A stretch of DNA of 64,000 nucleotides from Arthrospiribacter ruber (GTDB lineage: Bacteria > Bacteroidota > Bacteroidia > Cytophagales > Cyclobacteriaceae), in contig NZ_RPHB01000004.1 in the NCBI RefSeq assembly GCF_019343195.1, positions 310,001 through 374,000 on the forward strand, in the 5' to 3' direction. Positions 36,601 to 45,800 of the stretch are shown here, one piece after another. The notes below the pieces were generated by a model. It was given only the letters and a program-made list of their open reading frames with translations, did no database searches and had not been told where the DNA came from. The position numbers and the translations under genes are program-made. The stretch's first letter is position 1. The number at the start of each line of letters is the position of its first letter.

Positions 36601-37104
36601 TACAGTACTGCTGAAGAACTAGAATGGAGAAAACTTCCGGAAGGCTATCAGTATTTTGACTTGAATACGAGTTTTCAACTTCTAGAATTGGATCTGACCG
36701 AACTGGATGAAATTAATGGTAAAGAAAATTTTAAACTAAGGATTGGTTTTGAGGGGAATACAACCAATACTAGCGGAAATGTAAGATTCAACAACGTGTC
36801 ATTTTTAGGAGTTAGATCAGATCCTGAAAGAGTCCGTGAAAATTTGCCCGAAGGAGAAAAAATTATCCTCTTGACTTTTCCCAATCCCGCAAAAAACGAA
36901 CTAAAGATCTTGTTGAATTCAAACAGAATTGGTGACTTGGTTGGACTCCAGGTCGTCAGCTTACAAGGAAGTACCCTGCTCAATCACTCTGCTGGTTTTG
37001 AAGATTACTTAAGGATAGATACCAGTACTTGGCCTCCCGGAACTTACATTCTCAGAGCTATTTCAACAAAAAATACCGAAGTCCACCGAATCATCAAAAA
37101 TTAG
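33658..37104 (+). CDS. CotH-kinase-like, lamin-tail, T9SS secreted protein
   Basis: 1148 residues. A signal peptide ends near SPAMVRAQ (about 35). A lamin-tail domain follows (about 36-165: VVINEIMSSNSMTISDEDGD...DWIELYN). Then comes a chitobiase-like/FN3 module (about 200-320, LLYTLDGSEPS). The CotH domain spans about 350-700: GMRIHGSGSRNRPIKGFRLYAR near its start, YWGLINVRDRIDRYY, and the metal-binding FRYIVWDFDAALTNG. An InlB-type repeat (about 760-840) and a jelly-roll module (about 850-1060) lead to a T9SS type A domain (TFPNPAKNELKILL...). CotH proteins are atypical protein kinases in spore formers. In Bacteroidota this secreted architecture is common but its substrate is unknown. Confidence 0.88.
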   Translation: MFNTLLINTKGVLLFRIILFIIFLTLSPAMVRAQVVINEIMSSNSMTISDEDGDFEDWIELYNTGDQEVNLLGYGLSDNENNPFKWIFPNVNIAGKGFLLIWASGKDRTDINKPLHTNYAISSAGEEIVLTHPQNFVVDEFPPIPIPTNYSYGRQPDGSENLVFFESPTPNSSNVHEGFTEFLKKPSILFKETDENTLLLEIHNPNESGKLLYTLDGSEPSMESLDIGRTFKVDYYFPGESETNMLKDFSQITKSYVAPLNINLLLDSIGIVSDIITTYHREFDMFWQKPSISLKDGIIVRARVFSEGRYSPTSSKTYLPGKVLNNHHLPVLSLIADNEDLFGYDEGLYVPGRMFFENGGTPDHFVIQANYQQRGRISEKAVNLELFKDKNLVFSQGLGMRIHGSGSRNRPIKGFRLYARNEYDEKDIIDYPFIPDARDANGQELNTFKRLLFRQGGDRLDYLTDAVIHQILAPLQLGLQRSEPMVHYINGEYWGLINVRDRIDRYYVADNYQIDPDDVVLIDSPWGEGSPAMVDEGAPESIGYYREMRDLILNTDMTEPEALELIEGKLDIISYIDHVVAFVYWNNVDWYGDKHFRIWKSTQEGNGFNDGKFRYIVWDFDAALTNGAGFNTLINWIDPYGGNEYGTNDPEKTRIFRKLLENDSFKTLFLNRFNDHINTAFNKDRVADLAEKHYNKIEPEFDRHFERWNFYPSSITSLYHYKNHLTRFREYAEDRPAIQREHLREAFGLDKNLTIKINVRERGSGTVFLNTIHLDSDLPGSKDHVYPWEGTYFKHIPVTLKAIPSEGYAFDYWIINGQQYREENLIIDPTADLEILVNFSKDNRPEPELIYYWFFDDNIPNNIPLKNLAPVFNTTENQIANIKFQPAIDPYPLNEGNTVGIMDRVNDPTTINFIEYPKEDISFDLENMRGIRTRNPLSLQDGGTEKKGHLIFSLPTTNFKDLVFRAAVSRTNNGPNQLKFEYSTAEELEWRKLPEGYQYFDLNTSFQLLELDLTELDEINGKENFKLRIGFEGNTTNTSGNVRFNNVSFLGVRSDPERVRENLPEGEKIILLTFPNPAKNELKILLNSNRIGDLVGLQVVSLQGSTLLNHSAGFEDYLRIDTSTWPPGTYILRAISTKNTEVHRIIKN

Positions 37105-37564
37105 GTTTCTTAAGAAAGTTTCAGCTAAAAAAACGATCAATATTTTTTACTTCTATTTCGCTTTTTTACAATTTTATTATTTAATAACACACTATTTTAC
37201 ATTGTTTTTATCATGTTCCTTTTTTGAAATACAAATTATTTTGAAATGAACGGTTTCATTCTCTTGGCTGATGACTTTAGAATTTTTGCTGTGGAAATCA
37301 TAAGATAGTGTTGGGTGACTTTGAAACTGGGGAATACAAAAAGCACTGAAAATACAGCATGGGAGCTGAAGGCAGGCCCAGGAATTTCTTGGATGGGTTT
37401 TGATACCAGCCTATTGGAGACATTTTGGAGAAAACCATTTGGTATTGACAATACTGCGTCATCTTTTATTAGCAAAACCCAATTTAAGCAACTTGATCCT
37501 AAAGAGGAAAGGGAGAATCAACTTTTCAATTATTCAAATAATATCCATTCAAAACAATTCAATT
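37105..37564. other. Non-coding region, possible gene remnant
   Basis: 460 bp between the CotH-like gene and the FISUMP lipoprotein gene. An 86-codon plus-strand frame (37315-37575, containing WELKAGPGISWMGFDTSLLE) is open but overlaps the start of the lipoprotein gene and matches nothing I recognise. It may be a fragment of a lost gene. The promoter of the lipoprotein gene must lie here; I see no clear TAnnTTTG box. Confidence 0.4.
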
Positions 37565-38398
37565 ATGAAAACTAAAATCATTTCTTTGGCTATGCTATTG
37601 TTAATTTTTACGGTAGCCATTACTGGTTGTTCAAAAGATGACCTGGATCCTATTATCGATGTGGTAGATGATCCAGAGCCTACTGATGATCCAAATGTTG
37701 ATCCAGACCCAACAGATGATCCAGACGAGGATCCGGATCCTATTAACAGCCCTTGGCTAAACCCTAACTTAAACTATGGCACCTTAGTCGACCAAGAAGG
37801 AAATACCTACGCAACCATTGTCATTGGAAATCAAGAATGGATGGCTGAAAACCTCAGAACGATTATCTACGCCAATGGTGACACTCTACTAAATGAACAA
37901 TTGGACATTAACTGGAATACTGTAGCTTCAGGTGCTTGGGTACATTACGAAAACGACAGCACATATGACATCCCTTTTGGGAAGCTGTACAATTGGTACG
38001 CCGTAAACGACAATCGTAATCTTTGCCCCTCAGGATGGCATGTGCCTTCAGCAGAGGAATGGGGAATTTTAATTAACTTTTTGGATCCAAATGCAAATGG
38101 AGGCAATACCGTCCCCAATACAGCTGGAGGCAAAATGAAAACCACAGGTACACAATTTTGGCTGGAACCCAATGGTGGTGCCACTAATGAAAGTGGTTTC
38201 TCGGCGCTTCCGGGCGGTGGTCGTGCTCTTTTTGGTTTTTTCGCTGGTTCTGGAAGCGATGGACAATGGTGGAGTAGTTCTCTGGGCGAACTTGCAGGAG
38301 ATGCACAGTACACCTCTGTAGGTTCCTTCGAAGGTTCTATTGGTATTGCATCAATTTTACATGGAACAGGTTTATGTGTCCGTTGTTTAAAAGACTAG
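37565..38398 (+). CDS. FISUMP-domain lipoprotein with Asp/Pro linker
   Basis: 277 residues. The start is ATG 37565, giving a standard lipoprotein signal (MKTKIISLAMLLLIFTVAITGC), followed by the acidic SKDDLD that favours surface export. A linker of about 30 residues is built from repeated D-x-D-P units. The rest (about 75-277) is a FISUMP domain (Fibrobacter succinogenes major paralogous domain): IVIGNQEWMAENLRT, LYNWYAVND, CPSGWHVPSAEEW, GFSALPGGGR, WWSSS, VRCLKD. Function is unknown; related domains are on surface and adhesive proteins. A hairpin follows the stop. Confidence 0.85.
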   Translation: MKTKIISLAMLLLIFTVAITGCSKDDLDPIIDVVDDPEPTDDPNVDPDPTDDPDEDPDPINSPWLNPNLNYGTLVDQEGNTYATIVIGNQEWMAENLRTIIYANGDTLLNEQLDINWNTVASGAWVHYENDSTYDIPFGKLYNWYAVNDNRNLCPSGWHVPSAEEWGILINFLDPNANGGNTVPNTAGGKMKTTGTQFWLEPNGGATNESGFSALPGGGRALFGFFAGSGSDGQWWSSSLGELAGDAQYTSVGSFEGSIGIASILHGTGLCVRCLKD

Positions 38399-38452
38399 CT
38401 TATAGGACTCCTTGGCCATTTGATATTTGGGAACTGGATATAAACCAGATTT

Positions 38453-38475
38453 AGGAGTAGTTTGCAACTACTCCT
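38453..38475. terminator. Hairpin between the FISUMP and GH20b-like genes
   Basis: Perfect 10-bp stem AGGAGTAGTT / AACTACTCCT with a TGC loop, between converging genes. The T-run is weak (CCCTTTC), so termination strength is uncertain. Confidence 0.5.
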
Positions 38476-38507
38476 CCCTTTCAAATGCTTCCCCAGAAAT
38501 TCGGTAT

Positions 38508-40676
38508 TTACCACTGATTTGTATTTAAAACTACACTCTTAACTGATTTGGCTATTTCAATGTCCTTCGCTACCTGATCTCTGATAAGGGCCCAATGAAA
38601 AAGGTTATCATCATTTCTATCATGGCTGCTGCCATTGTAATGGGTAAGCGGCATGTCTTTGTAAATCGGCCTGGAAATGGCAATGATTTCATCCCAATAG
38701 TGAAGGGCTTTTGTAAAGGAGGCAATAGCTTCCTCTTTGTGCTTTTCTCCCAGACCTTCTCTGTAAGACTGAAGGGCAATGGAACCTCTTATTTTTTCGG
38801 CTAAATGCAGACCTAAATTGGCCCAGATTTGAATGTCCGCCACTTCATATTGCAAGGATAGGTTATTTTCAAAAGCAATCCCTCCTACCAAGTCCAAGGC
38901 CTTTTGGCAGTCCTCTTCCAATAACCCTATCAGAATTGGAGGGGTGATTTTACCCAGACCAAAACTTTCACCTGCTTTGATGCCGTCAACATAATCTTTG
39001 ACTGAAACATAGTTCGGATCCAAGGTCGGCTGATTGATCAAATTATTGGCGGAAATGTACTGGGTTTCATCCCCTATCAAAGCCATTAGGCCTTCCCCAT
39101 ACAATGTAAAATCCCACCTGGAATCATAAAGAGAACCGATTTTCAATTGGGTGGAGGATGCCAGTGACATGGCCTCCAACAAATTCTCACCTTCAGCACC
39201 ATACTTCCTTTTATAGAAGGCTTTGAAAACTTCATCTGGTGTCTCTGGGTTGTACAGCAATCTTCCCCAAAGTTTGTAAAACAGCCACTGTCTTTCGAAT
39301 GCAAAATCCCAATCTACTGATCCTTCGATCGCGGTGAAATAGTCTTTGGCAGGGATATAGGTTTCAGAACCTATAAAATAACCTCCAACATAGGGCTGGC
39401 TATTTTCGGCTATATGATCTCTAATAAAATCGGGGACTCCCCACCTTAGGGCAAAGAAGTCTTCATTTCTAGCCGTATAGGTGATTTTGTACCCTTCCGG
39501 CAAGGGGTTGTAAAAAGTGTCAAACATCTCACCTCCATGTACCTTGACCAACTTTGGTGTAGAATGGGCATGCGACCAGTTGTACTTCAGGTCCGCATAT
39601 ATGGGACCATCTATAAAATCCATTTTTGCTTCCCTTTCTATGGCCTGTCTAGTCAGCCTCTCCAATTCCACACTGGTGGCACCAAGGGACTCGGTGGTAC
39701 TGGAAAAAGGAATTCTATGTACCAGTTTGGAAGGTCTGCCAGCCAATCTCATCCCCTCAATATAAGTATCAAAGATCCAATCCTCTCTTTGTTGCGGGGT
39801 CATGCCTGCCATGCCTTCTCCAAGTGTCAACCCAAACCCTGTCAATTCCGGATATTCCTGTAGGACTTGTGTAATACTTTCTCTAGTGTACCTTTTGACT
39901 ATTTCAGAGGTGTCACCTGGCACATAATAATGAGGGTAGACATTTTCCTTCGCTACCTGATGTGCATCGGCAAACTCATGACTGACAAAGATATTGAAGG
40001 GAATAAGGTAGGTGTCAATCGCCCTTTCTTTTGCCATTTTGAAAATGGATCGATGTAGCTTTTTCCATTCTTCCATTTCCTTATCATTGAAAGGACTTGC
40101 TTCCGGAAAGTTCTTGGGCTTGATCATAAAGACAAAAGGGTGCAGGTTCCAAATGGAAAGGGAATTGAACCTGTTTTCCACCATCATATCCAAAAATGCT
40201 TCCCAGTATTTAACCTCCTTCAAAGTTTCCTCATGAAGGTCAAGCGCTGAACTTGGCCGGTAGGAATACCAAGAGGTATTATGTTTAATGGCTCTCAAAG
40301 GATAATGCGGACTTTCAGTTTTGTAGGAGACATCCTCCAAAGAGACTCCATTTTTCAATGACTCCACCAAGGTCATGGCTCCATAGATAAGCCCTCTTTC
40401 GTCTCCTCCCAAAATAGAAATTTTGTTGCCCTCCTTTTGAATCATGTAGGATTCCGCTCCTACCTGCGAAGATGTTATATCCAAATTAATTTGGTATTGA
40501 TAATCTTTCCCACTGGTATTCAGGGTATAACCCTTCGATATTAAAGCAGGTTTTAATTTGCCCACGGCATAATTGGTCTCTTTGGACGCTTGATCAAATA
40601 AAAGATAGACCGACTGACAATAAGTTTCTGAGACTAGAAGTATGGAAAACAGAAAGGCAATCAATGACATTCTCAT
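38508..40676 (-). CDS. Secreted glycosidase-like protein with GH20b/GH67-N-type domain
   Basis: 722 residues with a signal peptide (MRMSLIAFLFSILLVSETYCQ). Residues about 22-115, ending GGDERGLIYGAMTLVESL, match the small alpha/beta domain that precedes the barrel in GH20, GH67 and related enzymes. The central part (about 130-480) reads as a TIM-barrel (MMVENRFNSLSIWNLHPFVFM; LTGFGLTLGEGMAGM; KLVKVHGGEMFD). The C-terminal third is helical (GAEGENLLEAMSL...), as in alpha-glucuronidases. I cannot assign it to a numbered family; an enzyme acting on uronic-acid or arabinose-rich side chains is an inference from its neighbours. It is the last gene of the minus-strand glycan cluster. Confidence 0.7.
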   Translation of the reverse strand: MRMSLIAFLFSILLVSETYCQSVYLLFDQASKETNYAVGKLKPALISKGYTLNTSGKDYQYQINLDITSSQVGAESYMIQKEGNKISILGGDERGLIYGAMTLVESLKNGVSLEDVSYKTESPHYPLRAIKHNTSWYSYRPSSALDLHEETLKEVKYWEAFLDMMVENRFNSLSIWNLHPFVFMIKPKNFPEASPFNDKEMEEWKKLHRSIFKMAKERAIDTYLIPFNIFVSHEFADAHQVAKENVYPHYYVPGDTSEIVKRYTRESITQVLQEYPELTGFGLTLGEGMAGMTPQQREDWIFDTYIEGMRLAGRPSKLVHRIPFSSTTESLGATSVELERLTRQAIEREAKMDFIDGPIYADLKYNWSHAHSTPKLVKVHGGEMFDTFYNPLPEGYKITYTARNEDFFALRWGVPDFIRDHIAENSQPYVGGYFIGSETYIPAKDYFTAIEGSVDWDFAFERQWLFYKLWGRLLYNPETPDEVFKAFYKRKYGAEGENLLEAMSLASSTQLKIGSLYDSRWDFTLYGEGLMALIGDETQYISANNLINQPTLDPNYVSVKDYVDGIKAGESFGLGKITPPILIGLLEEDCQKALDLVGGIAFENNLSLQYEVADIQIWANLGLHLAEKIRGSIALQSYREGLGEKHKEEAIASFTKALHYWDEIIAISRPIYKDMPLTHYNGSSHDRNDDNLFHWALIRDQVAKDIEIAKSVKSVVLNTNQW

Positions 40677-40783
40677 AGAAATCAGGTAATAGGTTTAGGT
40701 CAATCATAATCATGAAAGAAATACAAACTAAACTATTTGCATGAAAAAGGCCAAGGTAATTTGAGGAACGGACAATATTTTGA

Positions 40784-42532
40784 CTAGGCTTCTTTAAGAA
40801 AATTCACTGCATTGATAAAATAGGCGAATGCAGCATTCCAATTAATGGCAATTTCATTGGAGGCATAGGAACAGGCTTCGTCTACAAAAGACTCATCGGG
40901 CAGATTGCTGATATAATTACAGGCATCCTGTTGACTGGGATTAGGACCTCCTACCATAAATCCAGGAAGAGGAGCCTTTTCAGGTTCCGCTTCTGCTAAC
41001 CTGTGATGAGGCCTCATGGGCGTTTGAAACCCAAAACCTGTTACGTAGCTATAACCTGTAGCATTTTTACCGAGAATGTAATTGATATTGCCAATGGCCG
41101 TTTCAAGGTATTTCTCTTCTCCGGTCAGCTTGTAAGCCTGCACCAAGGCAATTCCCTGATTGGATGCCACGGAGTTGCTTCCCCAAACATAGTCTTTTTC
41201 CGATGAGCCCATACTTGTGAGGTAGGCGTTGTTCGCTGCAAAATCCACATATTGATCAGCTTGATTGATCAAAGTTCTTTTTATGGCATCGAGCAGACTT
41301 TTTTGCAAATTTGGCAGCTCATCTTGTTTTCGGATTAGAGAATAATATCCCAGCCAGCTTACTTTACTCCAACTGGGCAATTCAAATTCTTTTGGGATTT
41401 CTATTTTCTTCAAGTAGTCAGGGTTTTGAGTACTTATGTACAATTCAGCGGCAGCCCAAATCCACTCATCCTTCAGTTGATTGTCTCCATAAGCACCTGT
41501 ATTGATAGCAGGAGAAAATTGATTGTTCATTTCATTCTGTTTGTAATAGACTTCCGGATTTTCTAAGGCCCAATTCCAGGCCAGTTCCGCTGCATTCAGG
41601 TACTCCTTTTCCAGGTTTGGATAGAAATCTTTAAATACCCTTGCGGATTGGGCCATAACCGCTGCAAAATCCAGTGCAGCAGCAGTACTTTTGGCTACCA
41701 CATACCTCTTATTTACCGCATATTCCGGCAAAACCATGCCTTCAAAGTCTGCAGTGGTCAGTTTATGATAGACACCTCCGTCATCTGGATCTTGCATGGC
41801 AGACATCCATTTGAGGTTCCATAAGAGCTCATCCAAAATGTCCGGAATTTCGTTACCAGACTCCGGAATTTCCAGATCCAGATTCTTAGAAAATTCGGGA
41901 AAATCCTCAAAAAGAGACAGTAATGTCCCCATAGTGATCCCGCTGTTTACAATGTATTTGTTGTAATCACCTGCATCATACCAACCAAATGGCGCACTGA
42001 TTATTTCATTTTCCTGTCTTTCGCTATTGGCAGCAGAGGCATGCACAAAAATTCTATCATCCGGATGACCAGCGTTTCTGGCCCAAATACCCGCATACTG
42101 TTCAGGCAAATCTGTGGAAGCCCTTTGAAAATAGAATGCTTTTAAGCTGGCCTTTCCCAACTCTTTAATAATCCCATTGCTTATCCCGAAAGGAGGAGAA
42201 CAACCCAGGCCTTTCACAAAAACACAAAATTCTCCCTCATTACGGAATGTTGAAAAATCAGCATGTCGAACCGTCTTATCAGAGAAAGTGGTCTTGATCT
42301 CCGCTGACAGTTCACCTTGAAATACCTTTTGATTACTTTTTATTTCTACAATCGAAAAATCATTTGCATCTGATAAGCCGGTGATTACCGCCTTTTTGGT
42401 TTCATCAGGAAAATACCCCAGTTGATTGACCCGAATTTCGGGAGAGACTTTTGTCTCTAAGGTACCCTGATTTTTATTACATGAATAAAAAATGGCAGAT
42501 AAAAGAACTAGTTGGAAATATATTGCTTTCAT
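40784..42532 (-). CDS. GH9 glycoside hydrolase (endoglucanase-type), lipoprotein
   Basis: 582 residues from ATG 42532, which places the signal (MKAIYFQLVLLSAIFYSC) at the N-terminus. The longer frame adds a polar leader. An N-terminal Ig-like CelD_N domain (about 30-120: VNQLGYFPDETKKAVI) precedes an (alpha/alpha)6 barrel. Catalytic Asp residues are in GWYDAGDYNKYIV (D186, D189). The catalytic Glu is E560 in SNEIAINWNA. The late barrel motif VTGFGFQTPMRPHHR is intact. GH9 enzymes cut beta-1,4-glucan or mixed-linkage backbones. In this locus it may attack xyloglucan or another beta-glucan attached to the arabinose-bearing target. Confidence 0.9.
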   Translation of the reverse strand: MKAIYFQLVLLSAIFYSCNKNQGTLETKVSPEIRVNQLGYFPDETKKAVITGLSDANDFSIVEIKSNQKVFQGELSAEIKTTFSDKTVRHADFSTFRNEGEFCVFVKGLGCSPPFGISNGIIKELGKASLKAFYFQRASTDLPEQYAGIWARNAGHPDDRIFVHASAANSERQENEIISAPFGWYDAGDYNKYIVNSGITMGTLLSLFEDFPEFSKNLDLEIPESGNEIPDILDELLWNLKWMSAMQDPDDGGVYHKLTTADFEGMVLPEYAVNKRYVVAKSTAAALDFAAVMAQSARVFKDFYPNLEKEYLNAAELAWNWALENPEVYYKQNEMNNQFSPAINTGAYGDNQLKDEWIWAAAELYISTQNPDYLKKIEIPKEFELPSWSKVSWLGYYSLIRKQDELPNLQKSLLDAIKRTLINQADQYVDFAANNAYLTSMGSSEKDYVWGSNSVASNQGIALVQAYKLTGEEKYLETAIGNINYILGKNATGYSYVTGFGFQTPMRPHHRLAEAEPEKAPLPGFMVGGPNPSQQDACNYISNLPDESFVDEACSYASNEIAINWNAAFAYFINAVNFLKEA

Positions 42533-42785
42533 AATTGTATGGACATGTGATGAAGTCTGGTTTTTTAACAAATTCAGTTGGACTAAGGTAATAAAACTTT
42601 CTCATTGTGCTGAAATACGGGCTAGATGCTTAGTGAAAGGCAAAGGGGGACCGGTCATTTCACCCATGAGACAAACCGAGGTGACGGGTCAATCTAAGAA
42701 AAATGATTGTCTGCTATGTAAGATTTCTACCTGCAAATGGCCACGCTTAGAGAGTTAGATGATTGAAGTTTGTATTTCACAAAAA
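42533..42785. other. Leader region of the GH9 gene with a possible RNA stem
   Basis: No gene is credible here. At 42649-42690 GACC and TCACC pair with GGTGA and GGGTC, enclosing a short loop, so a structured leader is possible. TACCTTAG upstream of the GH9 start (minus strand) is a weak TAnnTTTG match. Nothing else stands out. Confidence 0.35.
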
Positions 42786-42787
42786 AA

Positions 42788-42815
42788 CCAGAAACTTCAT
42801 TGTAAAAGTTTCTGG
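42788..42815 (-). terminator. Terminator after the GH127 gene
   Basis: CCAGAAACTT / AAGTTTCTGG stem. On the minus strand it runs into TTTTTTT, about 70 bp past the stop. Confidence 0.8.
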
Positions 42816-42886
42816 CTTAAATATTGATTATTAGTTTGTTACGTATTTATTTTTAGTAAACACTTTAAGTCGTTTCTATCTAATAG

Positions 42887-45800
42887 TTATTTCAGTTCAA
42901 CATCAAGATAGACAGAATGCCTGCCATAAGTGTCATAAAACGGTTTAAATTCAACTCCATCAATTGTAAAGGTCAACTCAGCGGGATTTCCCTTAATTGA
43001 TTTTCCTATATCCTTTTTGTCAAAAGAAATTTTTCTCCATTCTTTCCTTGCATCTGACTCCTGTGCTGCCAATAATATTGGCCCATAAAATAGGCTTGCG
43101 ATGTTAGGTTGATCCATCACCGGATCCAAGTAAAAATCAAAGGGCATCCTTAAGTCCACTTTATCACCATCTTTCCAAAATCTACTGATAGCAATGTAAC
43201 TTCCCGGCTTTACATCTAATTGAATCTCTTTGCCATTAATACTCACATGGTAACCCTTTTTGGCCCAAGAAGGGACTCTTAGGTGCAGTACAAACTCACC
43301 TTCACCCTCCACCAAAAGCTGTGTTTTATCTTCTTTGGGAAAACTCGTTGCTTGTTTGATTTTGATATTTCTCTCTTCCCAATCCAATGTTGAAGGAATA
43401 AAGAGGTTGACGTAAACAGCGTTTTCTTCAATACTTTTATAATAAATAGATTGCTGGAGTTTTGTATTGCTTTCAATTGAAGTACCATTGCAACAAGTAA
43501 ACCCGGTCATTTTTGCATTACCAAAATGTTTGATGGATCCAGGTCTTAAAGGCACATGATACGTATTGGCAGGACTATCTTCAGCCACTGAAGCAAGAAT
43601 ATGGTTGTACAATCCCCTTTCGAAATAGTCCATTAACTCTCCCCGCTGTTCAAATAAAAACAGGTTACCTGTCAACTTCAACATATTGTAAGTAGCACAG
43701 GTCTCATTTTGTCCACCAGATGAAAAACCATTTTCATAAAGCGTAGCTGGTTCGGCAATAAAGCATTCTGCATTTGCCGGATTTCTAGCTCCGGCGACTC
43801 CTCCAATGCTATACATGTAATCATTCACTGCCTTAAACCAATAATTATCAGCTACTCTAAAGTACTCGTCCTTAGCTGAAACCCTGTACATTTCCAAACT
43901 GCCTACTACTTGAGGAATATGCTGATTGGCATGAAGGCCCCTGAATGTATCTACATTTTTGGCCAGGCCATGGGAATACTCTGCATCTCCAAAAAACATC
44001 TGAATATTGTCAAAAAGCTGTGCTCCTTTTAGAAACCGGGGATCTTGAGTAATTTCATACAAAGTAGCCATTGTTTCATTCATCCCTCCAAACTCCCCTG
44101 CTATGTAGGTATTCCACATTTTGATTAAGGTTTCTTGGGGAAGCGCATCCAACCTTGTATATACCCACTCTCCCATTCCTTTGGCGATTTCCAATGCTTT
44201 TTCATTCCCACTCACTTTATAGATATCTATCAAACCCGCCAAAATCTTATGGAGTGTGTAATAAGGGGCCCAAATTTGGTTTTTCTGTCCCCCATAAGTA
44301 GCTCCCTTTTCCAGCATTATAAACTGATCTGGAGGATAGGCACTGATATATCCTTTTCCCCAATTCCAATAATCGCTTCTAATGCCTTCATCACTTAGAT
44401 CAGAGTCAAAATCTGATTTTCCCGGACCTTTTGGAACAAGTACTGGATCCTCATTACCTTTTCCATTGACTTTATTTCCAGAAAGTTTGGATAAATCATA
44501 CAACACATTGACCATATAATCCATTTTATCCAAGAAATTCTGTTGGAGAGCCTCATCATAGCCAGTGCTTGCGTATGCTTGGGCAATAGCTGTAAGGTAA
44601 TGACCGGTAGCATGCCCTCTGAGCTTTGTTTCCTGACTGTCCCAAACTCCTAATGGAACTGCATTTTCAGGTTGGGGTTGATCGAAAGCATGTCTAAACA
44701 TGTAAAGAAAGGAGTTTGGCTCTGTCTCTGCCAGAGTCAATAAAAATTTATCCCTATTTTCTATAAATTTGGTCTTTTGGCCAGTTTGATCTTCCTCCAA
44801 ATTGATTTGATGAAGTTTAAATAACTCCAACTTTTGCTTTGGTGGAGAACTATTTGTTTTTGCTTTGACAGACACTGTGGCAACCGGTTCAAAATCCGTA
44901 CCCGGGACTTTTCCTTTGACCGTATAAAGACCTTCTTTCGAAACCAATTCATTGTCTTTGGGTGCTGGCCAAATCACCCTTACCAAAGGACCATTGAGGT
45001 CATCTACATAAGATCCCTTTACATGGCTTGGAAGTCTTGGCAAGCTTCCAACTTCTGTTTCAACCTTAATATCCTCTACATTTGACAAAAACACATTGTA
45101 CAGCTTTGCCTCATCTTCAGGATAATCAGGTAAGTCATCCTCTACTTTTTTGCTGTGAGCAATGTTTTGATTTACATCTCTAAATGCATTAAAATAAATA
45201 CTTGCTACCTGCCTATTGGCCAGTGGTACTCTATAAAATCTTACATCATGAAGGAGGGCATCCAAGCTTTCGGCTTCAGGTGTAGCAGATCCCCCTAAAG
45301 AAATGGTAGGATTTTTAAGATTTTCACTATTAAATATCCTTAGAAGTTCATTTTCGAGCTCAGGTGTTTCCTTTATTTGTTTACTGTCCACATAGGTTTT
45401 GAAGGCTTTAGATGGTATATCATAGACAAAAACCAGGTGTACCCATTTATTCAGAGGGACGCTATCTCCTGATATGGATTTGCTTTTCCCTTTATGGTCT
45501 TCAATATTTATTTTGAAATTTGAATCACCCCCAACCCCTGTAGGAAAGGCAGCAAAATAACTTTTTCCATTTGTACTAAAATCCAAAAGGTACTGACCTG
45601 ATTTATCAGACCTGAGGTAAACCCAAGCTGAAATACTCAAGGATTCTACATTGCTTAAAATTTCACTTGGAAGTATAAGGTTTTCCCCTTTTTTCCTGGT
45701 CATGGAAAGTACTTTACCAAACCGTTCATCTGCTTCAAATTCCACATTTTCAGAGTAGGTAGATGCATGAAGATTATTACGTGACCAATCTTTAAGGTCA

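Noticed and set aside
37315-37575. 86-codon plus-strand frame upstream of the FISUMP gene
   Set aside because: It overlaps the lipoprotein start and matches nothing I recognise; mentioned only as a possible remnant.
42601-42760. Small gene in the gap between GH9 and GH127 (88-codon plus frame)
   Set aside because: Overlaps the GH9 leader, Cys-rich random composition, no family motif.
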